A stretch of 64,000 nt of DNA, taken from positions 6,200,001 through 6,264,000 of the forward strand of contig NZ_LN831029.1 of the NCBI RefSeq assembly GCF_001457475.1, in the 5' to 3' direction. This document shows, in pieces, positions 53,970 to 63,005 of this stretch. The stretch's first letter is position 1, and each line of letters starts with the position of its first letter. Source of the DNA: Achromobacter xylosoxidans. Lineage in GTDB: Bacteria; Pseudomonadota; Gammaproteobacteria; Burkholderiales; Burkholderiaceae_B. The notes under the pieces are model-generated. The model was given only the letters and a program-made list of their open reading frames with translations, was not told the origin of the DNA and searched no databases. A program made the position numbers and the translations under genes.

Positions 53970-54977
53970 GTGAAAGCCATCCTGATAGAACGCTACGGCG
54001 GCCCCGAAGTCCTGCAGATGCGCGCGGACCATCCCATGCCCGATGCCGCGCCCGGCCACGTGGTGGCGCGGGTCGCCTACGCCGGCATCAACTTCATGGA
54101 CGTGCACACCCGCCAGGGCAAGTATGCGGCCTCCGCCACCTATCCCGTCCGCCTGCCCTGCACCCTCGGCATGGAAGGCGCCGGCGAGATCGTCGCGGTC
54201 GGCGCCGGCGTCACGCACCTGGCGCCCGGCGACCGCGTCGCCTGGTGCATCGCCTGGGGCAGCTACGCCGAGTACGCCAGCGTGCCGGCGGCCAAGGTCG
54301 CCAGGATCCCCGACGCCATCCCATTCGACCTGGCCGCCGCCGCGATCTTCCAGGGCGCCACCGCGCACTACCTGATCGAGGACATCGCCCGGCTGGGCCC
54401 GGGCAGCACCTGCCTGATCCACGCGGCTTCCGGCAGCATCGGCCAATTGCTGGTGCAGATGGCCGCGCGGCGCGGCGCCACCGTGTTCGCCACCGCCAGC
54501 AGCGCGCAAAAGTGCGCCGTCGCCAGCGCGCGCGGCGCCCACCACGCCCTGCCCTACGACGACGGCCGCTTCGCCGACCGCATCCGCGAGGCCACCGGCG
54601 GCGCGGGCGTGGACGTGGTGTTCGACGCGGTCGGCAAGGCTACCCTGCGCGACAGCTTGCGCGCCTGCCGCGCGCGCGGCCTGGTCATCAACTACGGCAA
54701 TGTCTCGGGCTCGGTCACCGACCTGGATCCGATCGAACTGGGCGAGGCCGGTTCGCTGTTCCTGACGCGGCCGCGGCTGGCCGACCACATGCGGGACGGC
54801 GTCACCGTGCAGCGCCGCGCCGACGCCGTGTTCGGCGCGCTGCTCGAAGGGTCGCTGGACATCGCCATCGAGGGCCGCTACGAAATGGAAGACGTGCAGT
54901 GCATCCATGCGCGGCTGGAAGCGCGCGAACAGATCGGCAAGTCGGTCATGCGCATCGGCGCCGCGCCGAACGCATAA
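53970..54977 (+). CDS. zinc-free quinone oxidoreductase (MDR superfamily)
   Basis: 335 residues. GTG start at 53970 with AAGGA upstream; the long frame before it is a shadow. GroES-like domain (PCTLGMEGAGEIVAVGAGV) then a Rossmann domain (HAASGSIGQLLVQMAARRGA). No zinc-binding Cys/His set, as in QOR-type NADPH:quinone reductases. Probably reduces small quinones or enones. Single gene. Confidence 0.88.
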   Translation: MKAILIERYGGPEVLQMRADHPMPDAAPGHVVARVAYAGINFMDVHTRQGKYAASATYPVRLPCTLGMEGAGEIVAVGAGVTHLAPGDRVAWCIAWGSYAEYASVPAAKVARIPDAIPFDLAAAAIFQGATAHYLIEDIARLGPGSTCLIHAASGSIGQLLVQMAARRGATVFATASSAQKCAVASARGAHHALPYDDGRFADRIREATGGAGVDVVFDAVGKATLRDSLRACRARGLVINYGNVSGSVTDLDPIELGEAGSLFLTRPRLADHMRDGVTVQRRADAVFGALLEGSLDIAIEGRYEMEDVQCIHARLEAREQIGKSVMRIGAAPNA

Positions 54978-55208
54978 CCTTTGGTTATGGTCGCACCCGC
55001 ACCACTCATTTGAACCTGTCGCCCGTCACGCCCACACTCTCACCGTCCAGCGCCAGGCCGTCCGATGCGGCCCGGCGGCCTGGACATTGGACCGCTGGGA
55101 ATCCACGCCTGCAACGCCCACAAGGCGGGATCACAACAATAGGCCGACAACCGCCGGACGCGCCGCGCGTCACGGCCTGGCCACGGATTGGATAGGGACG
55201 GAGAAGAC

Positions 55209-56654
55209 ATGACCTCATTGGCACAAACGGCGGCGGCGCCACGCCCGCCCGCCGGCGGCTCGTTTCACCCACGCCGGCGCAATGCCGCCATCGCGGTATT
55301 CCTGGTCGGGCTGGCCATCGCGCTCTACACCCACTACGCGCTGCCAGGCCAGACCAGCCTGTGGGGCCTGACGCCCGTGCTGGTGTTCGCCATCATCGCG
55401 CTGCTGGGCGTGGACATCGTGCTGTCCACCATCGCCGCCATCGTGCTCGGCGCCATCATGACGGGCACCACGCCCATCGCCATGAGCAAACTGCTGGCGG
55501 AATCACTGGGGTCGTTCATCGCGGTGGTCGGCCTGATCATCGTGCTCGGCGCCGGCGTGGGCGAAGTCGCCTCGCGCACCGGCGCCGCGGAACAGATGGT
55601 GCGCGCCATCGTGCGCCGCATCGGCCTGTCGAACCAGGTGCGCGTGCGCCTGGGCATCATGGTGACCTCGACCCTGATCTGCGGCGCGCTCGGCACCCTG
55701 GCCGGCGGCAACGCCATCATCGCGGCGGTGGTGATCCCCATCGCGGCGGCGGTGCGCCTGTCGCCGCCCGCGGTGGCCGCGCTGTTCCAGACCGCCGGCT
55801 CGGCCGGACTGGTGCTGGGGCCCTTCACGCCCAACGTGGTCACCGTGACCGGCCTGACCGGCTTGAGCTATCCGCAGTACCTGCTGGTGGCGGGCATCCC
55901 GATGGCCGTGGCGACGCTGCTGGCCGGCTGGTTCATGTCGGGCCGCATCCAGAAGATGACCGAGGCGACTCATCAATACGAGGAAGCCGGCGCCAGCATG
56001 GCCGCCCTCGACCTGGACGCCGCGCCGTCCCCCACGGCCCTGCGCGCGGCGTGGGCGTTCTGCCTGACCATCATCATCATGGCGGCCGCCGGCGTGCTCG
56101 CCAAGGCCGGCTACGCCTTCGCCATCATCGTCATGGTGTCGCTGGCGGCCACCACCGGCCTGGCCGGCGGCATGGGTCCGCGCGCGATCCTGCAGGCGAT
56201 GTATGCGGGCACCGGCAAGCTGATCTGGATCTTCTTCCTGTTCTGGCTGTTCAACCCGGTGCTGGTGCTGGTGGACCAGCTCAACGCCTACCACGCCGTG
56301 CTGGAACTGGCGAAGCCGCACCTGGCCGGCATCAGCGGCGCCATGCTGTGCGTCATCGTGCTGTGGTTCAACGTGATCGGCCACATCCCCGGCGCGGCGG
56401 TGGCGCAGATGACCTTCACCGCCAAGATCTTCGGCCCGCTGCTGGCGGCCGCCGGCGTCGGCCCCGCGGCCACCACGGCGGTTATCCTGGGCAGTTCGCA
56501 GATCGACTGGTTCGGCCCGTTCCCCACCTCGGACATGTTCGGCCAGATGGGCCTGGCGCGCTCGGGCGAGCTCAAATACATGCTCTACAACGGCTGGGCG
56601 GTGATCCTGGTGAACCTCTGCCTGTTCTCGTCCCTGTTCTTCTTCCTGGTCTGA
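55209..56654 (+). CDS. NhaC/GntP-like permease of the ion-transporter superfamily
   Basis: 481 residues with about twelve hydrophobic segments. ATG at 55209 with GGAGAAG ribosome site. Repeated Gly-rich helices ([56 protein letters not shown]) suggest the Na+/H+ antiporter or gluconate-permease fold. It leads a three-gene unit with a beta-lactamase-like protein and a nitrilase-family enzyme, so it may import or export an amide. Exact family not certain. Confidence 0.75.
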   Translation: MTSLAQTAAAPRPPAGGSFHPRRRNAAIAVFLVGLAIALYTHYALPGQTSLWGLTPVLVFAIIALLGVDIVLSTIAAIVLGAIMTGTTPIAMSKLLAESLGSFIAVVGLIIVLGAGVGEVASRTGAAEQMVRAIVRRIGLSNQVRVRLGIMVTSTLICGALGTLAGGNAIIAAVVIPIAAAVRLSPPAVAALFQTAGSAGLVLGPFTPNVVTVTGLTGLSYPQYLLVAGIPMAVATLLAGWFMSGRIQKMTEATHQYEEAGASMAALDLDAAPSPTALRAAWAFCLTIIIMAAAGVLAKAGYAFAIIVMVSLAATTGLAGGMGPRAILQAMYAGTGKLIWIFFLFWLFNPVLVLVDQLNAYHAVLELAKPHLAGISGAMLCVIVLWFNVIGHIPGAAVAQMTFTAKIFGPLLAAAGVGPAATTAVILGSSQIDWFGPFPTSDMFGQMGLARSGELKYMLYNGWAVILVNLCLFSSLFFFLV

Positions 56655-56665
56655 GGAGATCGACC

Positions 56666-57529
56666 ATGTTCCCCTTGGGATCGCAACCGCTGGACCGCAA
56701 CGCCTTGCGCCAGCACGTCGACGCGGCGCTGGCGCCCTTGCTGGCCGCCACGCCCGCGCGGGTCTCGCTGAGCCTGCGCGACCTGGACGGCAACATCGTG
56801 CTGGCGCACCACGCCGACCGCGTGCAGCCATCGGCCAGCATCATCAAGGTGCCCATCCTGCTGGCGCTGCTCGAAGCGATGGCCAACGGCCGCTACGCGC
56901 TCGAACAGCCGCTGGCCCTGCCCGCTTGCGGCGACCGCGCCGGCGGCACCGGCATCCTGGCCCAACTGCCCAGCGTCGCCAGCCTGTCGCTGGCCGAGCT
57001 GGCGCGGTTGATGATCGTGCTCAGCGACAACGTCGCCACCAACGCGCTGATCGATCTGTTGGGCTTTGACGCGATCAACCAATGGAGCCAGCGCGCCGGA
57101 CTGGCGGCAAGCCGCCTGCAACGCCGCATGATGGACGCCGCCGCGCGCGAAGCCGGCCGCGACAACTTCACCAGCGCCGACGATGCCACCGCCGCGCTCT
57201 GCTGGATGCTGCGCGACGGCATGCTGCCGCCGCCCTTGCGGACCTTCGCGCTCGACCTGCTGGCCGACCAGCGCGAGCGCGCCCACTTCGGCGCCGCGCT
57301 GCCGGCGCCAGCGCATCTGGCCAGCAAGGCCGGCCAGCTGCCAGGCCTGCGCCATGACGCCGGCATCCTCACCGTGGCGGACCGCAGCGTGGTGCTGGCG
57401 GTGCTGGCCGACGGCTTCACCGACTGGCAGACCGCGCAGACGCTCCAGGGCGGCGAAGGCGCCGCCCTGCTGGGGCAGATCGCGCGCGCGGTCGCGCTCG
57501 GCCTGAAAGCCCAGGCGCACACACACTGA
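56666..57529 (+). CDS. class A beta-lactamase-fold serine hydrolase without signal peptide
   Basis: 287 residues. SxxK at Ser58-Lys61, SDN at 120-122 and KAG (for KTG) at 221-223, in the normal order and spacing. The Glu of the ExxLN loop needed to clear acyl-enzyme in class A lactamases is not seen (the region reads [12 protein letters not shown]). There is no signal peptide, so the protein should be cytoplasmic. It may therefore be a peptidase or amidase and not an antibiotic resistance enzyme. GAGGAG ribosome site; 11 bases after the permease. Confidence 0.82.
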   Translation: MFPLGSQPLDRNALRQHVDAALAPLLAATPARVSLSLRDLDGNIVLAHHADRVQPSASIIKVPILLALLEAMANGRYALEQPLALPACGDRAGGTGILAQLPSVASLSLAELARLMIVLSDNVATNALIDLLGFDAINQWSQRAGLAASRLQRRMMDAAAREAGRDNFTSADDATAALCWMLRDGMLPPPLRTFALDLLADQRERAHFGAALPAPAHLASKAGQLPGLRHDAGILTVADRSVVLAVLADGFTDWQTAQTLQGGEGAALLGQIARAVALGLKAQAHTH

Positions 57530-57541
57530 CAAGGAGCCCGC

Positions 57542-58357
57542 ATGTCCATCAGAGTGGCAGCCATCCAGCTCGATAGCCGCCGTGACCGCGATGCCAACCT
57601 GGCGGCGCTGGAACATTGGATAACGGCCGCGGCCAACGACGGCGCGAAACTGATCGTCACGCCCGAGTACAGCGATGTGCGCGGCGACACACCAACGCTG
57701 CGCGCCGCCGCCAGTCCGATCCCCGGCGCGGTCACGGCGCGCATCGCCGCGCTGGCGCAACGCCACGCTTGCTGGATCCACCTGGGCTCGATGCATGAAC
57801 GCCTGGCGGACCAGGACCGGCTCGGCAACACCGGCGTCACCTTCGCCCCGGACGGCAGCGTCGCCGCCTCCTACCGCAAGGTCCACCTGTACGACGCGGT
57901 GGTCGACGGCATCCCCTACCTCGAATCCGCCGACTTCGCGCCCGGCGCGCACCTGCGGACCGTCGAGGCGGCGGGCCTGACGCTGGGCCTGAGCATCTGC
58001 TACGACCTGCGCTTCGCCGAACTCTACCGCGCGCTGCGCGCACGCGGCGCCAACGTGCTGGTGGTGCCCGCGGCCTTCAACCTGCACACCGGGCGCGATC
58101 ATTGGGAAACCCTGCTGCGCGCCCGCGCCATCGAGAACCAGTGCTACGTGATCGCCGCCGCCCAGATCGGCGGCGACGGCCCGGGCCTGCCCTGCCTGGG
58201 CCGCAGCATGATCATCGACCCCTGGGGCACGGTGCTGGCCTGCATGCCGGACCGCACCGGCTACATCCTGGCCGACCTCGACCCGCAGCGCGTGGCCACG
58301 CTGCGCGCCGGCCTGCCGGCCTGGGAGCATCGCCGCACCGATCTCTACCCGGGTTGA
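57542..58357 (+). CDS. carbon-nitrogen hydrolase (nitrilase superfamily)
   Basis: 271 residues. Catalytic triad visible as Glu42 (TPEYSD), Lys113 (YRKVHLYD) and Cys153 (SICYDLRF). Resembles the amidase branch that includes omega-amidase and deaminated-glutathione amidase. Starts 12 bases after the beta-lactamase-like gene and ends the unit. Hydrolyses a C-N bond of an amide; substrate unknown. Confidence 0.9.
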   Translation: MSIRVAAIQLDSRRDRDANLAALEHWITAAANDGAKLIVTPEYSDVRGDTPTLRAAASPIPGAVTARIAALAQRHACWIHLGSMHERLADQDRLGNTGVTFAPDGSVAASYRKVHLYDAVVDGIPYLESADFAPGAHLRTVEAAGLTLGLSICYDLRFAELYRALRARGANVLVVPAAFNLHTGRDHWETLLRARAIENQCYVIAAAQIGGDGPGLPCLGRSMIIDPWGTVLACMPDRTGYILADLDPQRVATLRAGLPAWEHRRTDLYPG

Positions 58358-58379
58358 CCCGCGCGGCGGAAAGCGCCAG

Positions 58380-58399
58380 GGCCGGCATCGTTGCCGGCC
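58380..58399. terminator. hairpin after the nitrilase-family gene
   Basis: 8-bp perfect stem GGCCGGCA/TGCCGGCC, 4-base loop, between convergent genes. T tract weak. Confidence 0.45.
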
Positions 58400-58432
58400 T
58401 TGCGCGCAACGCGCCAGCCCGACCGCGGCCGC

Positions 58433-59191
58433 TCAGTAGCGCGCCCTACCCTCGCCCATGCGGGCGCCCATGACCATTTCGGTCACCCAGTTCACCAGTA
58501 TCGAGGTATAGGCGCGTTGCGCCGGTTTTTCCGTCAGCGCGTGGTCGGCGCCGTCGATGATCCGGTGCGTCAACGAGTGCGATCGGCGAAACGCGGAGCG
58601 ATAGCTCATGATGGTCGAATGCGGGATATAGCTGTCGTGTTCCGCCTCGACCAACAGCACGTCGCCGGCGAACGCCGTGCACGCCTTCAACGCGCGGTTC
58701 TCTTCCGGCGCGACGTAGACGCTGCGATAGGCGCGCAGGGTCTCGCGATCGAGCTGGTTCTTGGGCACCAGCCATTCGTCGTCACGATACAAGGCGGGCA
58801 CATGCAGCGCCAGCCAACGCACCGGACGCAGCGTACTCAAAAGCGCCGCCAGGTAACCGCCGTAGCTGCTGCCCACCACGGCGATCGAACCGGAGTCCAG
58901 CGACGGATGCTGCGCCAGCCGGTCATAGGCCGCCACCACGTCGCGCAGATTGTCCTCGCGCGTCACCTCGCGTTGCCGCGCCTGCGTGGCGGCGTGTCCG
59001 CGCAGATCGAAGGTCAGGCAGACGCAACCCAGCGCGGCAATGCCCTTGGCGCGCGACAGGTCGAACTGCTGGCTGCCGCCCCAGCCATGAATGAACAGCA
59101 CCCCCGGCACCTTGTCTTCCGGGGTAAGGAACGTGGCGTCCAGCGACACGCCATCCACGTCGAGCGCGAGCGGACTGCTATGCGCCGCCAT
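58433..59191 (-). CDS. alpha/beta hydrolase
   Basis: 252 residues. Oxyanion motif HGWGGSQQFD, nucleophile Ser109 in GSSYGG, acid in VEAEHD, and His in GADHAL near the C terminus. The ATG at 59191 lies within the end of the DUF3182 gene (14-base overlap), so the two are translated together. Resembles the dienelactone-hydrolase/peptidase S9-like group. No signal peptide. Confidence 0.85.
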   Translation of the reverse strand: MAAHSSPLALDVDGVSLDATFLTPEDKVPGVLFIHGWGGSQQFDLSRAKGIAALGCVCLTFDLRGHAATQARQREVTREDNLRDVVAAYDRLAQHPSLDSGSIAVVGSSYGGYLAALLSTLRPVRWLALHVPALYRDDEWLVPKNQLDRETLRAYRSVYVAPEENRALKACTAFAGDVLLVEAEHDSYIPHSTIMSYRSAFRRSHSLTHRIIDGADHALTEKPAQRAYTSILVNWVTEMVMGARMGEGRARY

Positions 59192-60308
59192 CGGCCGCCT
59201 CCAGGATGCCGCCCGACTTGCTGATGGGCCCGACCGCCGCGTCGTGGCCGTGGAACACCAGGCGTTGCGTGATTGGCGCCGGTTCATCGGCGCCATAGCG
59301 CTCGCGGGTCGCGGCGCGCACTTCGCGCAGCGCGGGCGAGAGCGCGAAGGCCTGCATGGCGGCCAGTTCCGCGATGCTGGCGCCACCCGCGCGCCACGAT
59401 TGTTCCAGCACGCCCGCGCGCGGCCGGCCATCGGCACCGAGACCAAACGCCACATCGTAATTGCGCCGTGAGGCGACCAGCGCGGGATAGGCGGCCGATA
59501 CCGCCGCGTCATACTGGCACGCCAGGTCGATCGCGCGGCGTTCACGGTCGGCGAGATCCAGCCTGCGCAAGGCATCGAAGCCGCCCCGCGCCACGCGCAG
59601 TTCCGAGCCGCCGTACACGAGGCAGCCCGCATTGTCGGGCGTCAGCGACTGCGTGCCGACATAGGCGATCTCCATTTTTCCCACCTTGGACCAGCCCACG
59701 CTGCAGGTTTCGACTTCGTCCAGGTCTTCCTCGATCACCAGGCCGAGCCGTCCCATCGTCCGCGCGCATTGGCGCTCCAAGGCCTGCCGCAGCGCATCCG
59801 CATCCGAGGCGACCTCCTGCCCGCGCCCAGCGGTCGCATCGGCAGGTTTCAACCGCACCGGCCCGCGTTGCAACAGCCGCAGGCCACCGGCCAGCGCGTC
59901 TTCCGGGCGGAACGCCGTGTAGCCGGCAAGCACCGCGTCACCCAATGCATCCGCCAGCGAGGCGACCCAACCCGCTGGCGCCGGTGCATCCGGCCGCGCC
60001 AGGCCATGGCTGATGGATTTGGTGGCGACGAAGGCATGCGGCACGACGCCACCATAGAGGTCGGCGATGCCCGCGATGCCCAGGATGGCCGCGCGCGCCG
60101 CCCCGGCGATGCTGCGGTCGGGCACGTAATACGGAACCGGGCCGCCGCGATGGCGACTGGGCCGGTAATCGCGAACATGGCGCCCGCCCAACAGCGCGGC
60201 CAGGCGCGCCGCCAGGGCGTCATGCGACGCCACTTCGTGCTCGGACGCCCGGGCGCGGCGAGGATAAGCGACCACGAGCGGGCCTTCTGCGAGAGAAAAC
60301 GAGTTCAT
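59178..60308 (-). CDS. DUF3182 family protein
   Basis: 376 residues, cytoplasmic. Central block resembles an ATP-grasp ligase (GPVRLKPADATAGRGQEVASD; VIEEDLDEVETCSVGW), followed by VGTQSLTPDNAGCLVYGGSEL. ATG at 60308 is preferred to 60338. Overlaps the alpha/beta hydrolase, a pairing that suggests a ligase-hydrolase couple on one substrate. Function unknown. Confidence 0.8.
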   Translation of the reverse strand: MNSFSLAEGPLVVAYPRRARASEHEVASHDALAARLAALLGGRHVRDYRPSRHRGGPVPYYVPDRSIAGAARAAILGIAGIADLYGGVVPHAFVATKSISHGLARPDAPAPAGWVASLADALGDAVLAGYTAFRPEDALAGGLRLLQRGPVRLKPADATAGRGQEVASDADALRQALERQCARTMGRLGLVIEEDLDEVETCSVGWSKVGKMEIAYVGTQSLTPDNAGCLVYGGSELRVARGGFDALRRLDLADRERRAIDLACQYDAAVSAAYPALVASRRNYDVAFGLGADGRPRAGVLEQSWRAGGASIAELAAMQAFALSPALREVRAATRERYGADEPAPITQRLVFHGHDAAVGPISKSGGILEAADGGA

Positions 60309-60340
60309 GGGCGCCACGCCAGCAAACGGCGTGCCCACGC

Positions 60341-60375
60341 AAAAAAGCCGGCAACGCTTGCGCGGTACCGGCTTT
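60341..60375 (-). terminator. terminator of the tRNA-Pro locus
   Basis: AAAGCCGG (60344-60351) pairs with CCGGCTTT (60368-60375), followed leftward by six T on the minus strand. It lies 49 bases past the tRNA CCA end, as expected for the original tRNA transcript. Confidence 0.7.
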
Positions 60376-60422
60376 CAGCTAAAGGCGTCGGGAAACACCT
60401 TCAAGAATTCGACCACAGATAA

Positions 60423-60473
<51 letters not shown>

Positions 60474-60594
60474 TGGTCTTCGAGGCCCGAACAAGATCGC
60501 CGAACTTTTGAATCGATACGTCTTCGGCTCCGCCCTGGCCCGATTCCAGGACGAAGTCCCGCAAGCGCTCTAAGCGCTTACGGTCAAACGGTCC

Positions 60595-60656
60595 CGCAAA
60601 TATGCGAAAAAGTCGATTCATGTCAATATGTTATCATCATTTGCCAGATATTTGCG
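60595..60656. repeat. AT-rich inverted repeat between att site and integrase
   Basis: CGCAAATAT (60595-60603) and its exact inverse ATATTTGCG (60648-60656), in the most AT-rich part of the junction. Possible arm sites for the integrase or an excisionase, or the integrase promoter region. Confidence 0.45.
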
Positions 60657-60718
60657 AATGTCGGTCGTACGTGACCCCCTCCCTTAACGCTTCCTGGGCG
60701 TAACGGCCGGCCACTGAC

Positions 60719-61723
60719 ATGGACCATACTCTCGCAACAGCTCCATACCCCTCCGCCCTCCCAGCGTCCGCCCGTCCGCCGATCGATGGCGTGAGTGAAA
60801 CTGGACACACCGATGACGACAGTGGCGTCGACGAGAATCCGACATACGAGACCGTGATGCAGGCCTACCAGGCCTCGGGCAAGGACACGGAGAGATTCAG
60901 GTATAGCCGGCTGCAGCTTGACCGCTTCTTCAAGGGCCGCGCACTTCGCAGTCTGCGCCGTGCGACCGTCCAACGCTACATCACGCTCCGCCAAGCCGCT
61001 GGGGTAAGCCCGGCGACCATCAACCGCGAGCTGGATGACCTCAGCGCCGCGATCAACTGGTACAACTTCCTACACGAGCTCAACCTGCCCAACGCTCTGG
61101 TGGGCATGTCTCTGCCAGTTCCAGAAGGTAGGACACGCTGGATAACGAGGGGTGAAGCCCAGCGAATGATCTCGGTAGCCGAGGCCATGGCAGTGCGACC
61201 ACACCTTCCGTCGTTTATCCAGTTGGCATTGCACACCGGGTGCCGCCGAAACGAATTGCTTAAACTCCGCCTGCAACGCGTTAGGACCGAGGAAGGTCTC
61301 ATAACGCTTGAAAGCGAGGATACCAAGACCAAAAAGCATCGGATCATCCCGTTGAACGCGCCGGCGCTTGAGGCTCTCAATAAAATGGCCGCGTGGCGCG
61401 CGGAGCACTGCCCCACGTCGCCTTGGGTCTTCCCCTCTCCGCGGGACCACACGAAGCCCCTGAGCACCATTCAGAAGGGCTTCCGATCCCTCTGCACCAA
61501 AGCCAACATCGACGACTTCAGGATCCACGACCTTCGGCACACTTGCGCCTCTTGGTTGGTTATGGCTGGCGTGCCGCTGCTGGTCGTTCGAGACCTCCTT
61601 GGCCACTCCTCGATCGAGATGACCGAGCGATATGCACACCTGGCACCGAACCAGGTCTACGATGCCATGCGTCGACTTGAAGAGGCCTGGCATCGGAGCA
61701 GCGGGCCCATCGTCAATGCGTAA
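60719..61723 (+). CDS. tyrosine recombinase (integrase) of the element
   Basis: 334 residues. A poorly conserved N-terminal extension (about 1-42, acidic), a SAM-like core-binding domain (about 43-120), then the catalytic domain with Arg176 (TGCRRNE), Lys203, His270 and Arg273 (HDLRHTCASW), His296 (LGHSSIE) and nucleophile Tyr305. It lacks the DUF4102 arm domain of many ICE integrases and is shorter. Located about 245 bases from the tRNA-Pro remnant that it presumably recognises. Confidence 0.92.
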   Translation: MDHTLATAPYPSALPASARPPIDGVSETGHTDDDSGVDENPTYETVMQAYQASGKDTERFRYSRLQLDRFFKGRALRSLRRATVQRYITLRQAAGVSPATINRELDDLSAAINWYNFLHELNLPNALVGMSLPVPEGRTRWITRGEAQRMISVAEAMAVRPHLPSFIQLALHTGCRRNELLKLRLQRVRTEEGLITLESEDTKTKKHRIIPLNAPALEALNKMAAWRAEHCPTSPWVFPSPRDHTKPLSTIQKGFRSLCTKANIDDFRIHDLRHTCASWLVMAGVPLLVVRDLLGHSSIEMTERYAHLAPNQVYDAMRRLEEAWHRSSGPIVNA

Positions 61724-62267
61724 CGCCGCCGCGAAGCTCTTCATTCTCGGGACTTGGCGCCAGCCCCACATGAATCGAAAACGGCAACGGACGGCCAGTG
61801 GCTGCAAGCGTGAGCAGTAGGTCAATCTGCTGCGCATCCTGGTCGTCCAGCACTTCCATCAGTTGCACGCAGCGCTGCACAATGTGCATTCGGCGCTGGA
61901 GCTTGCGATGCATCGCGTTCGCGACTTGGATGGTCCGCCGTGCTTCATCGGCATCGGCCGATAGAATCCTATCCAACTGCTCCCATTCGTGCTTGCGTAG
62001 AGGAATACGATCGGGCCGCTTTCGAACAGCGCCGATAGTTTTGCTTTGATCGAATGCTTCCTCAGGCGTCAGCGAGCTGCCCACAGCAAGCAGGCCCATC
62101 GCGATCGCGAATAGCCCCGATCGGTGCTGATTCCCCAACGCCATGGTCCGGCCGGGCCGACCGCTCTCTCTCTTCTCGCGAATGCGAAGGTCCACGAAAC
62201 GCCCACCTGGCTGGCCCTCCAAGCACAAAAACACCTGACCCACGGCAACGCGCATAATCTCTTTCAT
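61713..62267 (-). CDS. hypothetical protein of the element
   Basis: 184 residues, not recognised. No signal peptide; one weakly hydrophobic stretch (SGLFAIAMGLLAVGSSL, about 50-66), then a charged helical region (KHEWEQLDRILSADADEARRTIQVANAMHRKLQRRMHIVQRCVQL) that could be a coiled coil. Its end overlaps the integrase end by 11 bases. Codon use is that of the element. It follows the PFL_4697-type gene by 39 bases on the same strand and may belong to the transfer operon. Confidence 0.6.
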   Translation of the reverse strand: MKEIMRVAVGQVFLCLEGQPGGRFVDLRIREKRESGRPGRTMALGNQHRSGLFAIAMGLLAVGSSLTPEEAFDQSKTIGAVRKRPDRIPLRKHEWEQLDRILSADADEARRTIQVANAMHRKLQRRMHIVQRCVQLMEVLDDQDAQQIDLLLTLAATGRPLPFSIHVGLAPSPENEELRGGVTH

Positions 62268-62306
62268 TCGTTCATCCTGACCGCCACGAGGCGTGCATTT
62301 TTTGTC

Positions 62307-63005
62307 TTACAAATATTTCTTGAAGTACTTGGCCATGACCCACACGAGACCCGCTCCTCCGACAGCTACGGGAAAGAAGAACATGGCCAGAGACATTGGC
62401 GCGGGCACGATTAGCCATACGACAGCCACCATTGGAACGATGCCGCGATTGAGCAGACGCTTGGCGCGCGTATGACGCGTTGCTGATTCATGGCCACCGC
62501 ATTCGCGCCGGACGTAGCGTGCAACAAGGCCATCAATTAGCGCGACAGCAAGAAGCAGAGCGAGGGCTGGCAACGCACTAAAGAGCAGCATGAGTCGCAC
62601 GCCCAACAACTCCACGGCATGCATAGTCACCAATATGAGTTCTCGCCCCTGCCCACGCGTAGATCTTTGCAGAGCCCCTCCCAACAGGCTTGGAGCCGCA
62701 GGGTTCGCCTCACTGGACAAGGCGGTGGCCACACCCGGCCAACCGAACACAAGCGCACGCGAGACCCCGGCCACGTCGTTCGCAACCTGCTTATTTGGTG
62801 CTTGATCAAGGTAGTACTCGACCAGATCGCCCATGTACCTTGACGGCGCCTGCTCGCTCTGCAGACCTACCGCAACCGCAAGGGATGCCACGACTGAGAG
62901 GAACATGACGATGACAAGCCACACCGCAAGGTGAAGGGCAGCATGAATCGGCCAAAAGAATGCACGTACGGCATCCTCTCCCGCGGGTCTTTCTTTAGAA
63001 GCCAC
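62307..63005 (-). CDS. ICE membrane protein, PFL_4697 (TIGR03747) family
   Basis: 232 residues with about four hydrophobic segments (near 22-48, 128-160, 186-206 and 208-226). The order just downstream of traD (11-base overlap) and the pattern AFFWPIHAALHLAVWLVIVMFLSVV match the family found beside TraD in pKLC102/ICEclc-type elements. Probably inner membrane, part of or near the conjugation machinery; exact role unknown. Confidence 0.82.
   Translation of the reverse strand: MASKERPAGEDAVRAFFWPIHAALHLAVWLVIVMFLSVVASLAVAVGLQSEQAPSRYMGDLVEYYLDQAPNKQVANDVAGVSRALVFGWPGVATALSSEANPAAPSLLGGALQRSTRGQGRELILVTMHAVELLGVRLMLLFSALPALALLLAVALIDGLVARYVRRECGGHESATRHTRAKRLLNRGIVPMVAVVWLIVPAPMSLAMFFFPVAVGGAGLVWVMAKYFKKYL

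Noticed and set aside
56666..57529. Antibiotic-resistance beta-lactamase.
   Set aside because: No signal peptide and no visible deacylation glutamate; operon context is metabolic.
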